A DNA stretch of 64,000 bases, taken from NCBI RefSeq assembly GCF_029867415.1, contig NW_026705225.1:372001-436000 (forward strand). The letters are read 5' to 3'. Shown piece after piece: positions 1 through 10,304 of this stretch. Made by a program: the position numbers and the translations under genes. Each line of letters starts with the position of its first letter. Position 1 is the stretch's first letter. The DNA is from Vicia villosa. Its lineage: Eukaryota > Streptophyta > Magnoliopsida > Fabales > Fabaceae. Under the pieces are notes generated by a model. That model was not told where the DNA came from, searched no databases, and saw only the letters and a program-made list of their open reading frames with translations.

Positions 1-153
1 TTTGCTTATTATTATATATTAGATAAATAAATAATGTATTGGCTTATTATTATATATATTAGATATATCAATTGTTTAATAAATTTAAAAACAAATATTG
101 TTGTTTATACATAGAGATTAGAACGTGTATTTTCTATGAAGGAAATAGTTAAA

Positions 154-336
154 GAGAAAAAGGGATATGTACTGACAGTGTAAAATACTTTTACACTTTC
201 AACCAATCACAACCATGTATTCAATTAAAACACAATTTTAATTTAAAAAAACTAATATGACATGGCAAGTATACGAATTTTGATTGGTTGTATGTGTAAA
301 GTTAGTTTACACTGTCAGTGCACTACCTTTAAACTC
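154..336. mobile_element. MITE-like element, copy 1
   Basis: The two ends form an imperfect inverted repeat of about 40 bp, each containing CTGACAGTGTAAA next to an AT-rich core. The same core and ends recur at 450-613, which marks a small dispersed DNA-transposon-like family. There is no coding capacity. The superfamily is not assignable because no clear target duplication is visible. Confidence 0.6.
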
Positions 337-449
337 ATAGTTAAAATGTTGTAAATATCTTGATATCATATTATTAAACCAATAACTACACCGTATATAT
401 TATTCACCATATTTATGCAATAAATAATATTTTTTAAAAATAAAAAATA

Positions 450-613
450 GAGAAAAAAGGATATGCACTGACTATGTAAATTAATTTTACACTAATAACC
501 AATCACAATCATGTATTCAATTAAAACACAATTTTAATTTTAAAAAAGTAATATGATATAGCAAATGTAAGGATTTTAATTGGTTGCACTGTCAGTGCAC
601 TATCTTTAAACTC
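450..613. mobile_element. MITE-like element, copy 2
   Basis: A diverged second copy of the element at 154-336, in the same orientation. It shares the core around CAATCACAATCATG and the right end CACTGTCAGTGCACTA, but its right arm is shorter. A weaker relative may lie at 38,840-39,110. Confidence 0.55.
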
Positions 614-750
614 TAAAAAATATATATCTACAAACACTGACGTGAACAGTAATACGAACAATAGTCGAGAACAATAACATACACATGAACCTTACTCGTG
701 AACTGTGTCCGTAAACAGAGCATGGACAATAACTTTTAGACATAAAATAA

Positions 751-909
751 AGTTAGTTAATGAAATATAAAATATTAGTTTATAAAGTGATGAAGTTGGT
801 TAATAAAAAAATATTAATTTATAAAGTGATGAAGTTGGTTAATAAACGCTCCGATATTAAAAATAATTTTAAAATAGAAAAATAAAGTTGATTAATGATA
901 AACTAACCG
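751..909. repeat. AT-rich interspersed repeat with internal ~41-bp duplication
   Basis: Two tandem copies of a roughly 41-bp block containing AAGTGATGAAGTTGGTTAAT are followed by a segment (ATATTAAAAATAATTTTAA) that recurs near 3,090. Related to 3,062-3,176. No coding potential. Confidence 0.5.
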
Positions 910-929
910 TCTACCCGTACGATGCACGG

Positions 930-1507
930 TAAATATTATTTAATTGTTATTAAGAAATATAAAAAATGTATATATTTTAAGTATTTAATATTGAGTATAT
1001 ATTCTACAAAAAGTATAATCAATGTAATAGTTTGAATAAAATGAAAAAAGATATATTTTTAAAAAAATTATAATGTATATTAAGGAAAATTTATATACTA
1101 ATCAATTTTTAGAAATCAACTTACTATGTTATATAGATAAATAATAAAATTCAAAACTAAACTATAATGATTAGATAAACAATGAAAAACAAAATAAAAA
1201 AGAATAATAAATAAATGAAAAGAAAGCATAAGTAAGAGATAAAGTAAATAATGATAAAATAAATTAAAATTAATAAACATCAATAGAAATACCTACGAAT
1301 ATAATCAAGAATTAATAAAAAAATAAAATTAGAATAACATAAAAAATTATAATATTGACTAATAAAAAGAAATTAAAAAACAATTTAACACTCATATTGT
1401 AATTCTCCATCATACATAATTCAACTTAGTCAACAAAAGATTTATTAAAAAAGTATATTTTCTATTACTTCATAATTTGTACCTACAGAAAAATATAAGG
1501 GATAAAT
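930..1507. other. AT-rich intergenic sequence
   Basis: Very AT-rich DNA with many short A and T runs. I see no gene, tRNA or clear repeat boundary apart from a possible Helitron-like hairpin end at 905-935. Confidence 0.4.
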
Positions 1508-1667
1508 ATATGTTACCCCTCTATCATATAGGCGAGATTCAGTTTATTCCTTGGTTTTTCTCTGATTTTTACACGTTTAGGGGGTACCCTAAAATTATAG
1601 GAGGTAATCCAAAAAAAAATATTAAAGGGGTAACCCGAATCTCGCATATATTACAGAGAGTAACATA
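1508..1667. repeat. Hairpin-type inverted repeat (MITE-like)
   Basis: The arms share TATGTTAC and GCGAGATTC in inverted orientation, about 45 bp each, around an A/T-rich centre. A 69-codon open frame across it is a by-product of the repeat. Confidence 0.5.
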
Positions 1668-2467
1668 TATTTATTTCAAAATATAATTATTATATAAACA
1701 TCAATAAAATTTCTTTTAGTTCTCCCTCTTCCGCAATCTAACTTCTTCAACAAATTTTTTATCAAAAAAATATATTTTACAATGATTCAAAATATGGACC
1801 TAGAATAAATTAAAAATTAATAAATATTAATAAAATAAGAAAAATTTCAAAATATATACTTACAAACTAATAATCAAAAATTAAGAAACGTGAATAAAAT
1901 TAAAAGGACATATTATAAAATTGAATGAACAAAAATAAATTGAAAATAATGTTTATCTTCTAATCCTCCATCTATCACTATCCAATTCATGAACAATTTT
2001 TTTACAATACGTTTTGTAATGCTCCAAAATTTGTACCTAAAAACAATTAATAAACATTAGTAAATATAAAAATACATTTTTATCAAAAATATATATTTCT
2101 TAATGATTCAAATTTTGTATCATTATGATTGCATGAAAAAAAGTAAATATTGTGTCATAATAAATGAACTATACGTGAGATTCAATGGAATGAATTGTGA
2201 TTAAGATGAAATAGCATCATAAGAATTGGTTATTTATAAAGGGAATGATAGATAATAGGTGTGGGTGAGTGGGGTTGATTGGGAATGTGCTCTCTTCTTA
2301 ATGTGGGATAAAAAAAAATTATATTGAGTTAGTTATTTAATGTTGTGGCTTAGTGAGATGAAAAATGATAGTGGGGTAAAAAAAAATTAGTGGGATGAAA
2401 ATTTATACATTATCTTATATATTCAAATAATAATTAATAAAATTCGTAAAAACTAAAATGTAGGAAA
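1668..2467. other. AT-rich intergenic sequence
   Basis: No gene or assignable element seen. G-rich pieces at 2,255-2,400 contain repeated GTGGGATAAAAAAAAA-type words but no open frame. Confidence 0.4.
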
Positions 2468-2470
2468 ATT

Positions 2471-2644
2471 TAAATATATTAATGATTAAAAATAATAAAT
2501 ATTAATTGAATAATTAATTAGAATTTTTTTTAATTTTTAAAGTATTTTTAACTATTTTAAATATATTAATGATTAAAAATAATAAATATTAATTAAATAA
2601 TTAATTGGATTTTTTTTAATTTTTAAACTATTTTTAACTATTTT
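2471..2644. repeat. Two-copy 87-bp tandem duplication
   Basis: The block beginning TAAATATATTAATG at 2,471 recurs from 2,558 with few changes. It is noncoding and AT-rich. Confidence 0.6.
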
Positions 2645-2766
2645 ATTTAAACTAATTTTTTTAAATTATTTTATTTTAATTAATTATAATTGGTGGAAAA
2701 TTTGGTGGGAAAGTTTTGGAGGGAAAAAAATGTAGGATTATAATTTAGTATGATGATAAAATATTA

Positions 2767-3054
2767 CTCCCTCCGTCTCAAATTATAAGACACTTTGGCG
2801 AAAAAATTTGTCTTAAATTACAAGTCAATTTACAATGTTACAATTTCAATGCAACATTAATATAATTTTTCCAAATATACACCCTATCATTTATTATTTT
2901 TTTCTTTTTCATACTCTTTTAATTTCGTTTTTCAATGTAATTTTTTAATGACGTTTTTGTAAAGTTATACATCATTTTATTTTCCCATAAAGTAATAATT
3001 GTATTTCTTAATTAGTGTGAAATGACAAAAACGTCTTATAATTTGGAGCGGAGG
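2767..3054. mobile_element. Stowaway/Mariner-type MITE
   Basis: Starts CTCCCTCCGTCTC and ends GGAGCGGAGG, with inverted arms AAATTATAAGAC / GTCTTATAATTT. It is flanked by TA on both sides (2,765-2,766 and 3,055-3,056), the target duplication expected for Tc1/Mariner MITEs. It is 288 bp long with no ORF. Confidence 0.85.
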
Positions 3055-3061
3055 TAGTAGT

Positions 3062-3176
3062 TAATATAGTTATGAAGTTAGTTAATAAACACTAAAATAT
3101 TAAAAATAATTTTAATTGGAAAATAAAGTAGGTTAATAAAATATTAGTTAATAAAATTATAAAGTTGGTTAATCAC
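3062..3176. repeat. Second copy of the 751-909 repeat
   Basis: Shares GTTAATAAACRCT and ATATTAAAAATAATTTTAA with 751-909. It directly abuts the right end of the MITE at 2,767-3,054, so the MITE may have inserted in or next to this repeat. Confidence 0.45.
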
Positions 3177-3203
3177 CCAATTTTATATCGGTACTCCTTA
3201 ACC

Positions 3204-4019
<816 letters not shown>

Positions 4020-4440
4020 TTGAGACAACTCCATCTTGAAATTCACATAGATGAAGCTCACATTGTATTTATATTTCTTGAGATACATACTCTCGACATT
4101 GATTGTGCACTCTTATGATATGAGATAAAGTAATATACTTTAGCTCTTAACACGGGGATAAGTATATTCCTCGCTTTTAGATCACAAGATGTCTTTTTGG
4201 ATTCATCATATGACCAATCTTTTGGGAGTTCAACATAAACATTAACTTCATTTTTCGGAGTAAAAGACGCGTCGGTAAATTCTACCCAAAGCATTTTTTC
4301 AATATACATAAGTGTACATACATATTGTCCTCCCAGTAAGCATAATTTTTGCCTTTAAAAATTTAGGCTCTATTATACGCTCCATTAGGATAGTCGTTTC
4401 CCATATCCTCAACGTTTGAGTCACTTATACCTGATCAAAA
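4020..4440 (-). pseudogene. Ty1/copia gag remnant
   Basis: The minus-strand frame at 4,058-4,309 carries SCDLKARNILI and SYHKSAQSM, which match the helical gag region of plant Ty1/copia polyproteins (a DLKARN-I block, then an H-SA-MW-type block). Just upstream, in another frame, FKGKNYAYW matches the usual start of that domain, so at least one frameshift separates the two parts. No zinc knuckle, integrase or RT follows. Its placement directly downstream of a possible LTR end at 4,463 supports one truncated minus-strand element. Confidence 0.65.
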
Positions 4441-4462
4441 GACTAATTATTAGGCCAATTGT

Positions 4463-5230
4463 TGGATGTGAATATGAGAATGGAATGTTCTACATGTGGT
4501 GAATAGACCTTCCAAAAATAATTTGACCGATTTGAAATTTTGTTTAATTTGAAAAATGATTTGTGTAGCGGAAGCAAAGCGCATAAAAAATCGATTATGC
4601 TTATCAAATCTTATATACAGAAAACAACTTAATTGGTATAAAAATACATAAATCAAATAAGACAATTAATAAAATTAATCAAAGTGGTATATCAAATAAT
4701 GACTAACTCACACAGAATGTGTATGTATACAAATTCAATACATATTAGAATTCTAAAACCATAGTTTCTATTTATAATCAACAACGAGATAATTCGCAAT
4801 GCCAATCTAAAAAAACCTACACTTAAATGATAGATCTCTACCAAGGCAATAAACTAATAACATACAATTCTATGAAAGCGGAAAAATAACCTAAATATAC
4901 AATTCTACAAAATTAAAATAGAGTGAGAAGAGAGTGCGCCAGATGTATAATGGTTTATCTATCGTCTTTGTTAAGCCTACTTTACTCTCTAATGAGTTCT
5001 AAATCAAATTTTTGATCTTCCACTATAGTTTGTGACAAATTATAAGATGTTCAGTAAAATCATTATTCAAATAATGCTGAAAATATAAAATATTTTATTT
5101 GAATCCCCATTGAATTATACATAGTATCCAAATTGAATCCTTGTGAAATCTTTACTTGAAATCATCTTGAATCTTCTAGCACCAATAATGTTCCTCTAAA
5201 GTCTATGTTCTCTAGTAATGTTTCCTCTAT
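4463..5230 (-). mobile_element. Probable copia LTR (minus strand)
   Basis: Read on the minus strand this stretch has a TATA-like box (TATAAATAGAAAC, plus position about 4,770) and ends CATCCAACA followed by ATTGG. That is the usual arrangement of a plant copia LTR end and initiator-Met primer site (TTGG...), with the primer site decayed after four bases. The gag remnant begins just beyond it. The outer boundary is estimated, because no second LTR is present. Confidence 0.45.
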
Positions 5231-6307
5231 CCTACTAGTATCTTGAGCCTTAGCCTATTTGAAAATTGAGAAGAACTTCCACTTTGTCCATACACTTTCA
5301 CACAACACTACCAAAGTAATTATGGAAGAAGAACCTACTTTTTTCTGTCAGACTTGTCAAAACCAGCCACAACCACACACACGCACTTTACAAACTTGTG
5401 AAATATTAAGAAATCTTCGAAGAAACATTAATCACAATAACGTTATCCTCTAAAAAATCACACATCTCACAACTATAAAATAGACCCTTCATAACACCAT
5501 ATTACAACGGTCTTCCCGTTAACCGTAGTAATAATTTATTTTCGGATGCTTTTTTTTGCAACTTACTAAAATAGATTTCACTACATGGTTCTTCTTCATA
5601 ATATATAATATAGGTTCTTAGGTTCTTACATGGTTCAATAGTTTATGTTTCAAAATCTGTTTAGAAGTTAACTTAATATGTTTTTTTATGTATCATTAAT
5701 TACGTTTCAATCGCATTTTCATAATGTTTTTAAGATAATATGACGTGTATAACTTAAGACGAGTGAATTTTCTGCTGGTTTTGACTTGTAGGTAGGGAAG
5801 GTGAATGAAAAAGATAAACTCAAGAAACTTATTATTATGGGTCTGGTTCACTATTGGTATGTGTTGCTATGAAGAAAAAATTTAATGAGGATGAATCTAA
5901 AGTGAGCGCTACAAACTTGTGTGAAATGACATTCATTCAAATTTAACACAATTTTGCAGCTCTCACTTCAACTTCATCCTCCTTTCCTTGTGGATGTCAT
6001 TCTGGAACAAGTAAGTTCGTGAAATATTTTGAGTTGATATGTTGTCGTTGATACAAGTTGTTTGTTGTTAGTAATAAAAGTGGTATGTTGTATGTAGTTT
6101 ATAGTATGTTGTTGATGATTTTGTTGTGTTAATAAGAGTTATTTGTTGTATCTTGTATGCTGTTGTTAAGGTTTGTTTATAAGATGAGTTTATTATATCT
6201 TATATGGTTTGAGTGTTTTTCCAACCCCTTACGGAATATATAAATTTTTGAATGAATTAGAAAATTATAATATGAGATATTAAGTTATATTAAAAAACAA
6301 AATTTTC
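5231..6307. other. Intergenic sequence without recognised genes
   Basis: No gene seen. Near 5,500-5,540 there is an ACGGT/ACCGT-rich patch resembling the one at 6,740-6,860, possibly parts of one CACTA-like element. Confidence 0.35.
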
Positions 6308-6607
6308 AATGTTATACAAGATTTCTTTAGCCCATTATTTGCATTTCTCTCTTTAATGGTTAGAATTTTGTTTAATCCTTATAGTTCTTCAACCTCCCTT
6401 TCCTTTATCTCTATTTTTGTTTAATCCTAATAGTTCTTCAACCTCCTCTTCCTTCATCTCTAATTTTGTTTGCAAAGTAAATAATAGTTTGTAAAAGAAA
6501 CTATATATGAATGAAGGGGGGTTAAAAAACTAGGAGCATTGAAACAAAATTTAATGGTTAAAGAGAAAATTGCGGAGAATGGGCTGAAGAAATCTTGTCT
6601 AACATTG
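6308..6607. repeat. Long-arm hairpin repeat (MITE-like)
   Basis: Arms of about 90 bp pair as an imperfect inverted repeat. The left arm has ACAAGATTTCTTTAGCCCAT and the right arm GGGCTGAAGAAATCTTGT. The left arm also carries a tandem copy of TATAGTTCTTCAACCTCC. Noncoding. An RNA from it could fold back on itself. Confidence 0.65.
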
Positions 6608-6739
6608 ATTGATGTAAACTGTTCTTCTCATATAACTTATTTTGTCATATTATAATGTTCTAGATCAGATTGAAAGGTTATATGTTTAGTGAGCATTGGC
6701 AAAATAAGCATTCCACGTAATTTATAATAAACTCAGTAT

Positions 6740-6988
6740 ATATATTACAATGGTCATTTAGCACAACCGTTGTTAAATGTTAAGTGTTGGTTGGATAGCG
6801 CTAAGAATATCAAAACGGTCCTTTAAAGTAACAGTTGTGATACATAGTATGCTACCTAGTTTATAATCACGGTAGCTCGAGTTTGATGGAAAGCATTATA
6901 CTTACAACCACCCCTACCTCCCAATGTTTGGTTAAGTGTGGTGGTATCCCTTTTTCAACTATTGTAAAATAGCTTTTACGTAGTAGTG
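6740..6988 (-). mobile_element. CACTA-like transposon end
   Basis: On the minus strand the end reads CACTACTACGTAAAAG, followed inward by repeated AACCGT/AACGGT-type words, as in the subterminal regions of CACTA transposons. No matching left CACTA terminus with the same 3-bp duplication was found with confidence, so the element is partial or its other end is unrecognised. Confidence 0.45.
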
Positions 6989-7229
6989 TCTCAAAAGATT
7001 ATATTTAGATTCACACAAAAAATGAAAAAACAATGAGATAGAAGATGAAAGAATTCATTTGTAAATTATTTAAAATAGACTCAAAATCCTTTTGAAAATG
7101 AGAGGACAAGTGTGTTGTGAAAGTTCAAATCAATAGTGGAAGTGTATGTTTTCCAATGTTGTGAAGGTTTTGAGCGAAAATGATTGTATATGTCCTAGAG
7201 ATCTAACACAAAAATGAGTGAAAATTAGT

Positions 7230-7560
7230 GTATGATTCAAGTCATAAGCAATGGGTATGACTCGAGTCAAAAGATCAAATGATTTGTGTTATTTGAGTCA
7301 CACATTCTGTGATTCAAATCACATGATTCGAGTCAAGAAAACATGTGATTCAAATCAGAGTTACATAAGCAAACCCATGAAAACGCAGTCTGTCTGATTC
7401 GAATCAGTCAGTCTGTGATTCAAATCAAAGTTGTGATTTGAATCATGAATGTTGTGATTCGAATCATTGCAACATAAAAGTAATTTCTGAACATTTTGTA
7501 ATCCTAATTCATGTCTAGCAATAATGTGATTTGAATCACACTTACCGAATCTCAACTTTG
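7230..7560. repeat. Cluster of 12-bp palindromes TGATTYRAATCA
   Basis: At least nine near-perfect 12-mers of the form TGATTCGAATCA, TGATTCAAATCA or TGATTTGAATCA occur within ~330 bp at irregular spacing, with variants such as GACTCGAGTC. The open frames across it are a consequence of the repeated word. Confidence 0.7.
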
Positions 7561-8487
7561 GCAAAATGTAAAGTGTTTTTGAGATTTTAACATTATCATG
7601 ATTTAAATCATTCTCAAATATAGTTTTTAATCAAAAACTCAACAAATTGACTTTAAACATAGTATTATTTAAACTATAACCAAATACTTTAATTTATACA
7701 TGCATAAAAATGAATTTAAAATTCAATCATAAAATACATAAAATACGCGAACGATGAAAAGATTAATAACGATATAAACAAAAAGTTAAAACACAAATCA
7801 TCAAAATATAAATTCAGGAGATAGAGACTATACAACTTTACTTTAAACGTGGGATCTTTAATACTATGATTCAATCTGAAATAATTAAAATAAAATAAAA
7901 AATTAGATAACAAAATATCTTTGGGAAATTGTCACTACATTTATTTATTGAAACCGATCATCCTAATAGTCCTCTCAATTTTCGTATCCATGTAGCACTC
8001 TCTCTACCGCTTATTTAGAACCACAGCTTGATGACCATTATGACACGTACCCATAATATACATGCACCCATTAATGCATGTTTTCCCTACAAAATGTCTA
8101 TTCATTTATTAGTGGGATACTACCCTTTGCACAATGAAAGGTATCGCAATCGCAATCGCAATCCGATGAGTCTTATTTGTTTCCCTGACTCACGATTGTA
8201 GGACAATAATATTTATTACTGGTCATAAAAAAAAAGTATAGCATGATCAATATGGTGCAATTAAAAGGTGATATAATCAAACGTGTAAAACAGAACAATA
8301 CAATGTTAGACAAAAAAAATAAACAGAAAAATAGTGAGCGAAGAATTAAAAAATACCATTTAGAAAAAAGAAAAGCATTTTTTGTTGATATATTAAATAT
8401 GTGTAAGAGTCTCTTGAAAAGTAGATGTGAAGTTATATATAAGGACACATATCTATACTTAATATTTTAGGATTTTAAGTTAAAAAG

Positions 8488-8492
<5 letters not shown>
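7561..8492. other. AT-rich intergenic sequence
   Basis: Open frames at 8,173-8,448 (-) and 8,243-8,470 (+) overlap on opposite strands, are lysine/phenylalanine-rich from base composition and match nothing I know. A short GCAATC triplication lies near 8,145-8,163. Confidence 0.4.

Positions 8493-8577
<85 letters not shown>
8493..8577. repeat. (TA)n microsatellite, ~85 bp
   Basis: Uninterrupted alternating TA. It creates spurious poly-Ile-Tyr open frames. Confidence 0.95.
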
Positions 8578-8579
<2 letters not shown>

Positions 8580-9324
8580 TTTGTTTTATTAATATATAAA
8601 ATTTCTTATTTACATTGTTTTTTTTTTTCAATTTAAGTATAAATATTTGACACATTTTGAATTTAATTCATCATCATTGTTGTTAATTTGGATAGAAGAT
8701 AAAATGTTTGTTTTAAGAAAATCATTCTTGAATAAAAAAATTCTACTTTTGCAATCTATCACAAGATTCTTTTTAAAGCTTTTAAGTTTTACTGTTTTCA
8801 TGATAAATTCTTTTGTTATTAATGTTTGAGTTTTACAATGTAGCATCCTACATATATAGTGGTGGTGTTCGCATTTTGATTAGATGTAGATGATTTCTTG
8901 TGAATTGATGTGTTGACAATATGTTGAGCGTTATTACTTTATAAATGAATGACAAAGATATATTGATACAAAACTTATTTACTTGTTCTCTCAGTTTTGC
9001 CCTAAAATTGAGGGAAAATATTAGCTCTTTTTAAATAAAAAATAAATTAAAATAGGAACTTTACCTCTCGATTCCTAAATAAACAAAGGTAATAGATTAC
9101 ATCTATTGTAAAAAATGGTGAATGGAAATTTTCTGAAAGAAACATGTATTATTTCCTTTATCAATTGTTTATCATTCATCAATTTCTTTGTGTGTTGCAA
9201 TAATCAAACAAAGGACTATATTCAAAACAAATTACACTATGATTAGGAATAAACTTTTCAATGTTGTCAATCGAAGAAAACAATATATTATTTTTTTAAT
9301 TGACAATATTATTGAGGAGTTATT
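8578..9324. other. Intergenic sequence without recognised genes
   Basis: AT-rich and noncoding as far as can be seen. It borders the left junction of the tandem array. Confidence 0.35.
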
Positions 9325-9412
9325 CCAAAATTTAACAATATTCATTTTTACTATTCAACATTGCCAGAGGTGGAAACACCACCACCACCAAAATTTAACA
9401 ATATTCATTTTT
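9325..9412. repeat. 25-bp direct repeat at the left junction of the array
   Basis: An identical 25-bp word, beginning CCAAAATTTAAC and ending in TTTTT, occurs at 9,325-9,349 and 9,388-9,412. The spacer ends in a CCA triplet run. The second copy ends in the T-run shared with the first bases of the array, which suggests filler DNA from junction repair. Confidence 0.8.
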
Positions 9413-9900
9413 GGGGTATGACAGTTGCCCCTGTTCAATTATCTTAAACCTGAAGATGTAGAGTGGTTTGTATGCCAGTCGGTATCTGAAGGTGGAAGAT
9501 GATTGAACACTAGAATACCAAGAAATTTGCCCTAGCTGAAGTAGGGACTTTTTTCGGAGATGGGCTTAAAGATGCCATCCAGGCCTTGAGAAAAAGTTTA
9601 TTGGAGATGCCATCCAGGTGTTTGGAGTAGATGTATGATTGAGACGGACTTGATAGACTTGAGAGTCAGAATACGTCGTACGTTAGACTGTATCTGAAGG
9701 ATATAATTAGGATGAGTCGTACGTTAGACTGAATCCACGGTACTGAGAAGTGATTGTTGGAGATTGGTCGTATCAGTAACGTTCGTGATGATAGAATTAG
9801 ATCTTCGAATGTTGATCGTGTCAGCACCGTTCGTAGTAACCGAATTAGATCTTGGATTGTTTCTGAATTGTGTCTTGAATGAGTGTCAAAAGATGAGAGT

Positions 9901-10304
9901 TGTAAGAATGTTTCAGAAGTCTGGGGGTCAAGCTTCCAGAATGTGCATCTGTTTGGAATTTTCAGAATGTCCGGGGTTCGAGCTTCCGGAATGTGTATCT
10001 GATAAGAATGTTTCAGAAGTATGGGGGTCATGCTTCCAGAATGTGCATCTGATTGGAATTTTCAGAATGTCCGGGGTTCGAGCTTCCGGAATGTGTATCT
10101 GATAAGAATGTTTCAGAAGTCTGGGGGTCATGCTTCCAGAATGTGCATCTGATTGGAATTTTCAGAATGTCCGGGGTTCTAGCTTCCGGAATGTGTATCT
10201 GATAAGAATGTTTCAGAAGTCTGGGGGTCATGCTTCCAGAATGTGCATCTGATTGAAATTTTCAGAATGTCCGGGGTTCGAGCTTCCGGAATGTATATCT
10301 GATT
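9901..10304. repeat. 100-bp tandem repeat x4 (unit 1)
   Basis: TTTCAGAAGT recurs at 9,911, 10,011, 10,111 and 10,211, an exact 100-bp period. Each 100-mer is itself a diverged dimer of ~50-bp halves (CTTCCAGAATGTGCATCTG and CTTCCGGAATGTGTATCTG). It lies about 0.5 kb from the 3' LTR junction of the element, where Ogre/Tat elements are known to carry variable tandem repeats that can seed satellites. Confidence 0.9.

Noticed and set aside
7230..7560. CRISPR array
   Set aside because: The repeated 12-mers are palindromic, irregularly spaced and variable, in a plant genome. No repeat-spacer regularity and no cas genes.
8467..8655. Ile-Tyr repeat protein frames across (AT)n tracts (also 51,122-51,475 and 51,470-51,755)
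   Set aside because: They are direct translations of alternating AT microsatellites, open in several frames and on both strands.
9764..10231. Plus- and minus-strand frames across the 100-bp repeats
   Set aside because: The repeated peptide words come from the tandem repeat. The 100-bp unit is not a multiple of three, so no frame is preserved as a protein repeat.
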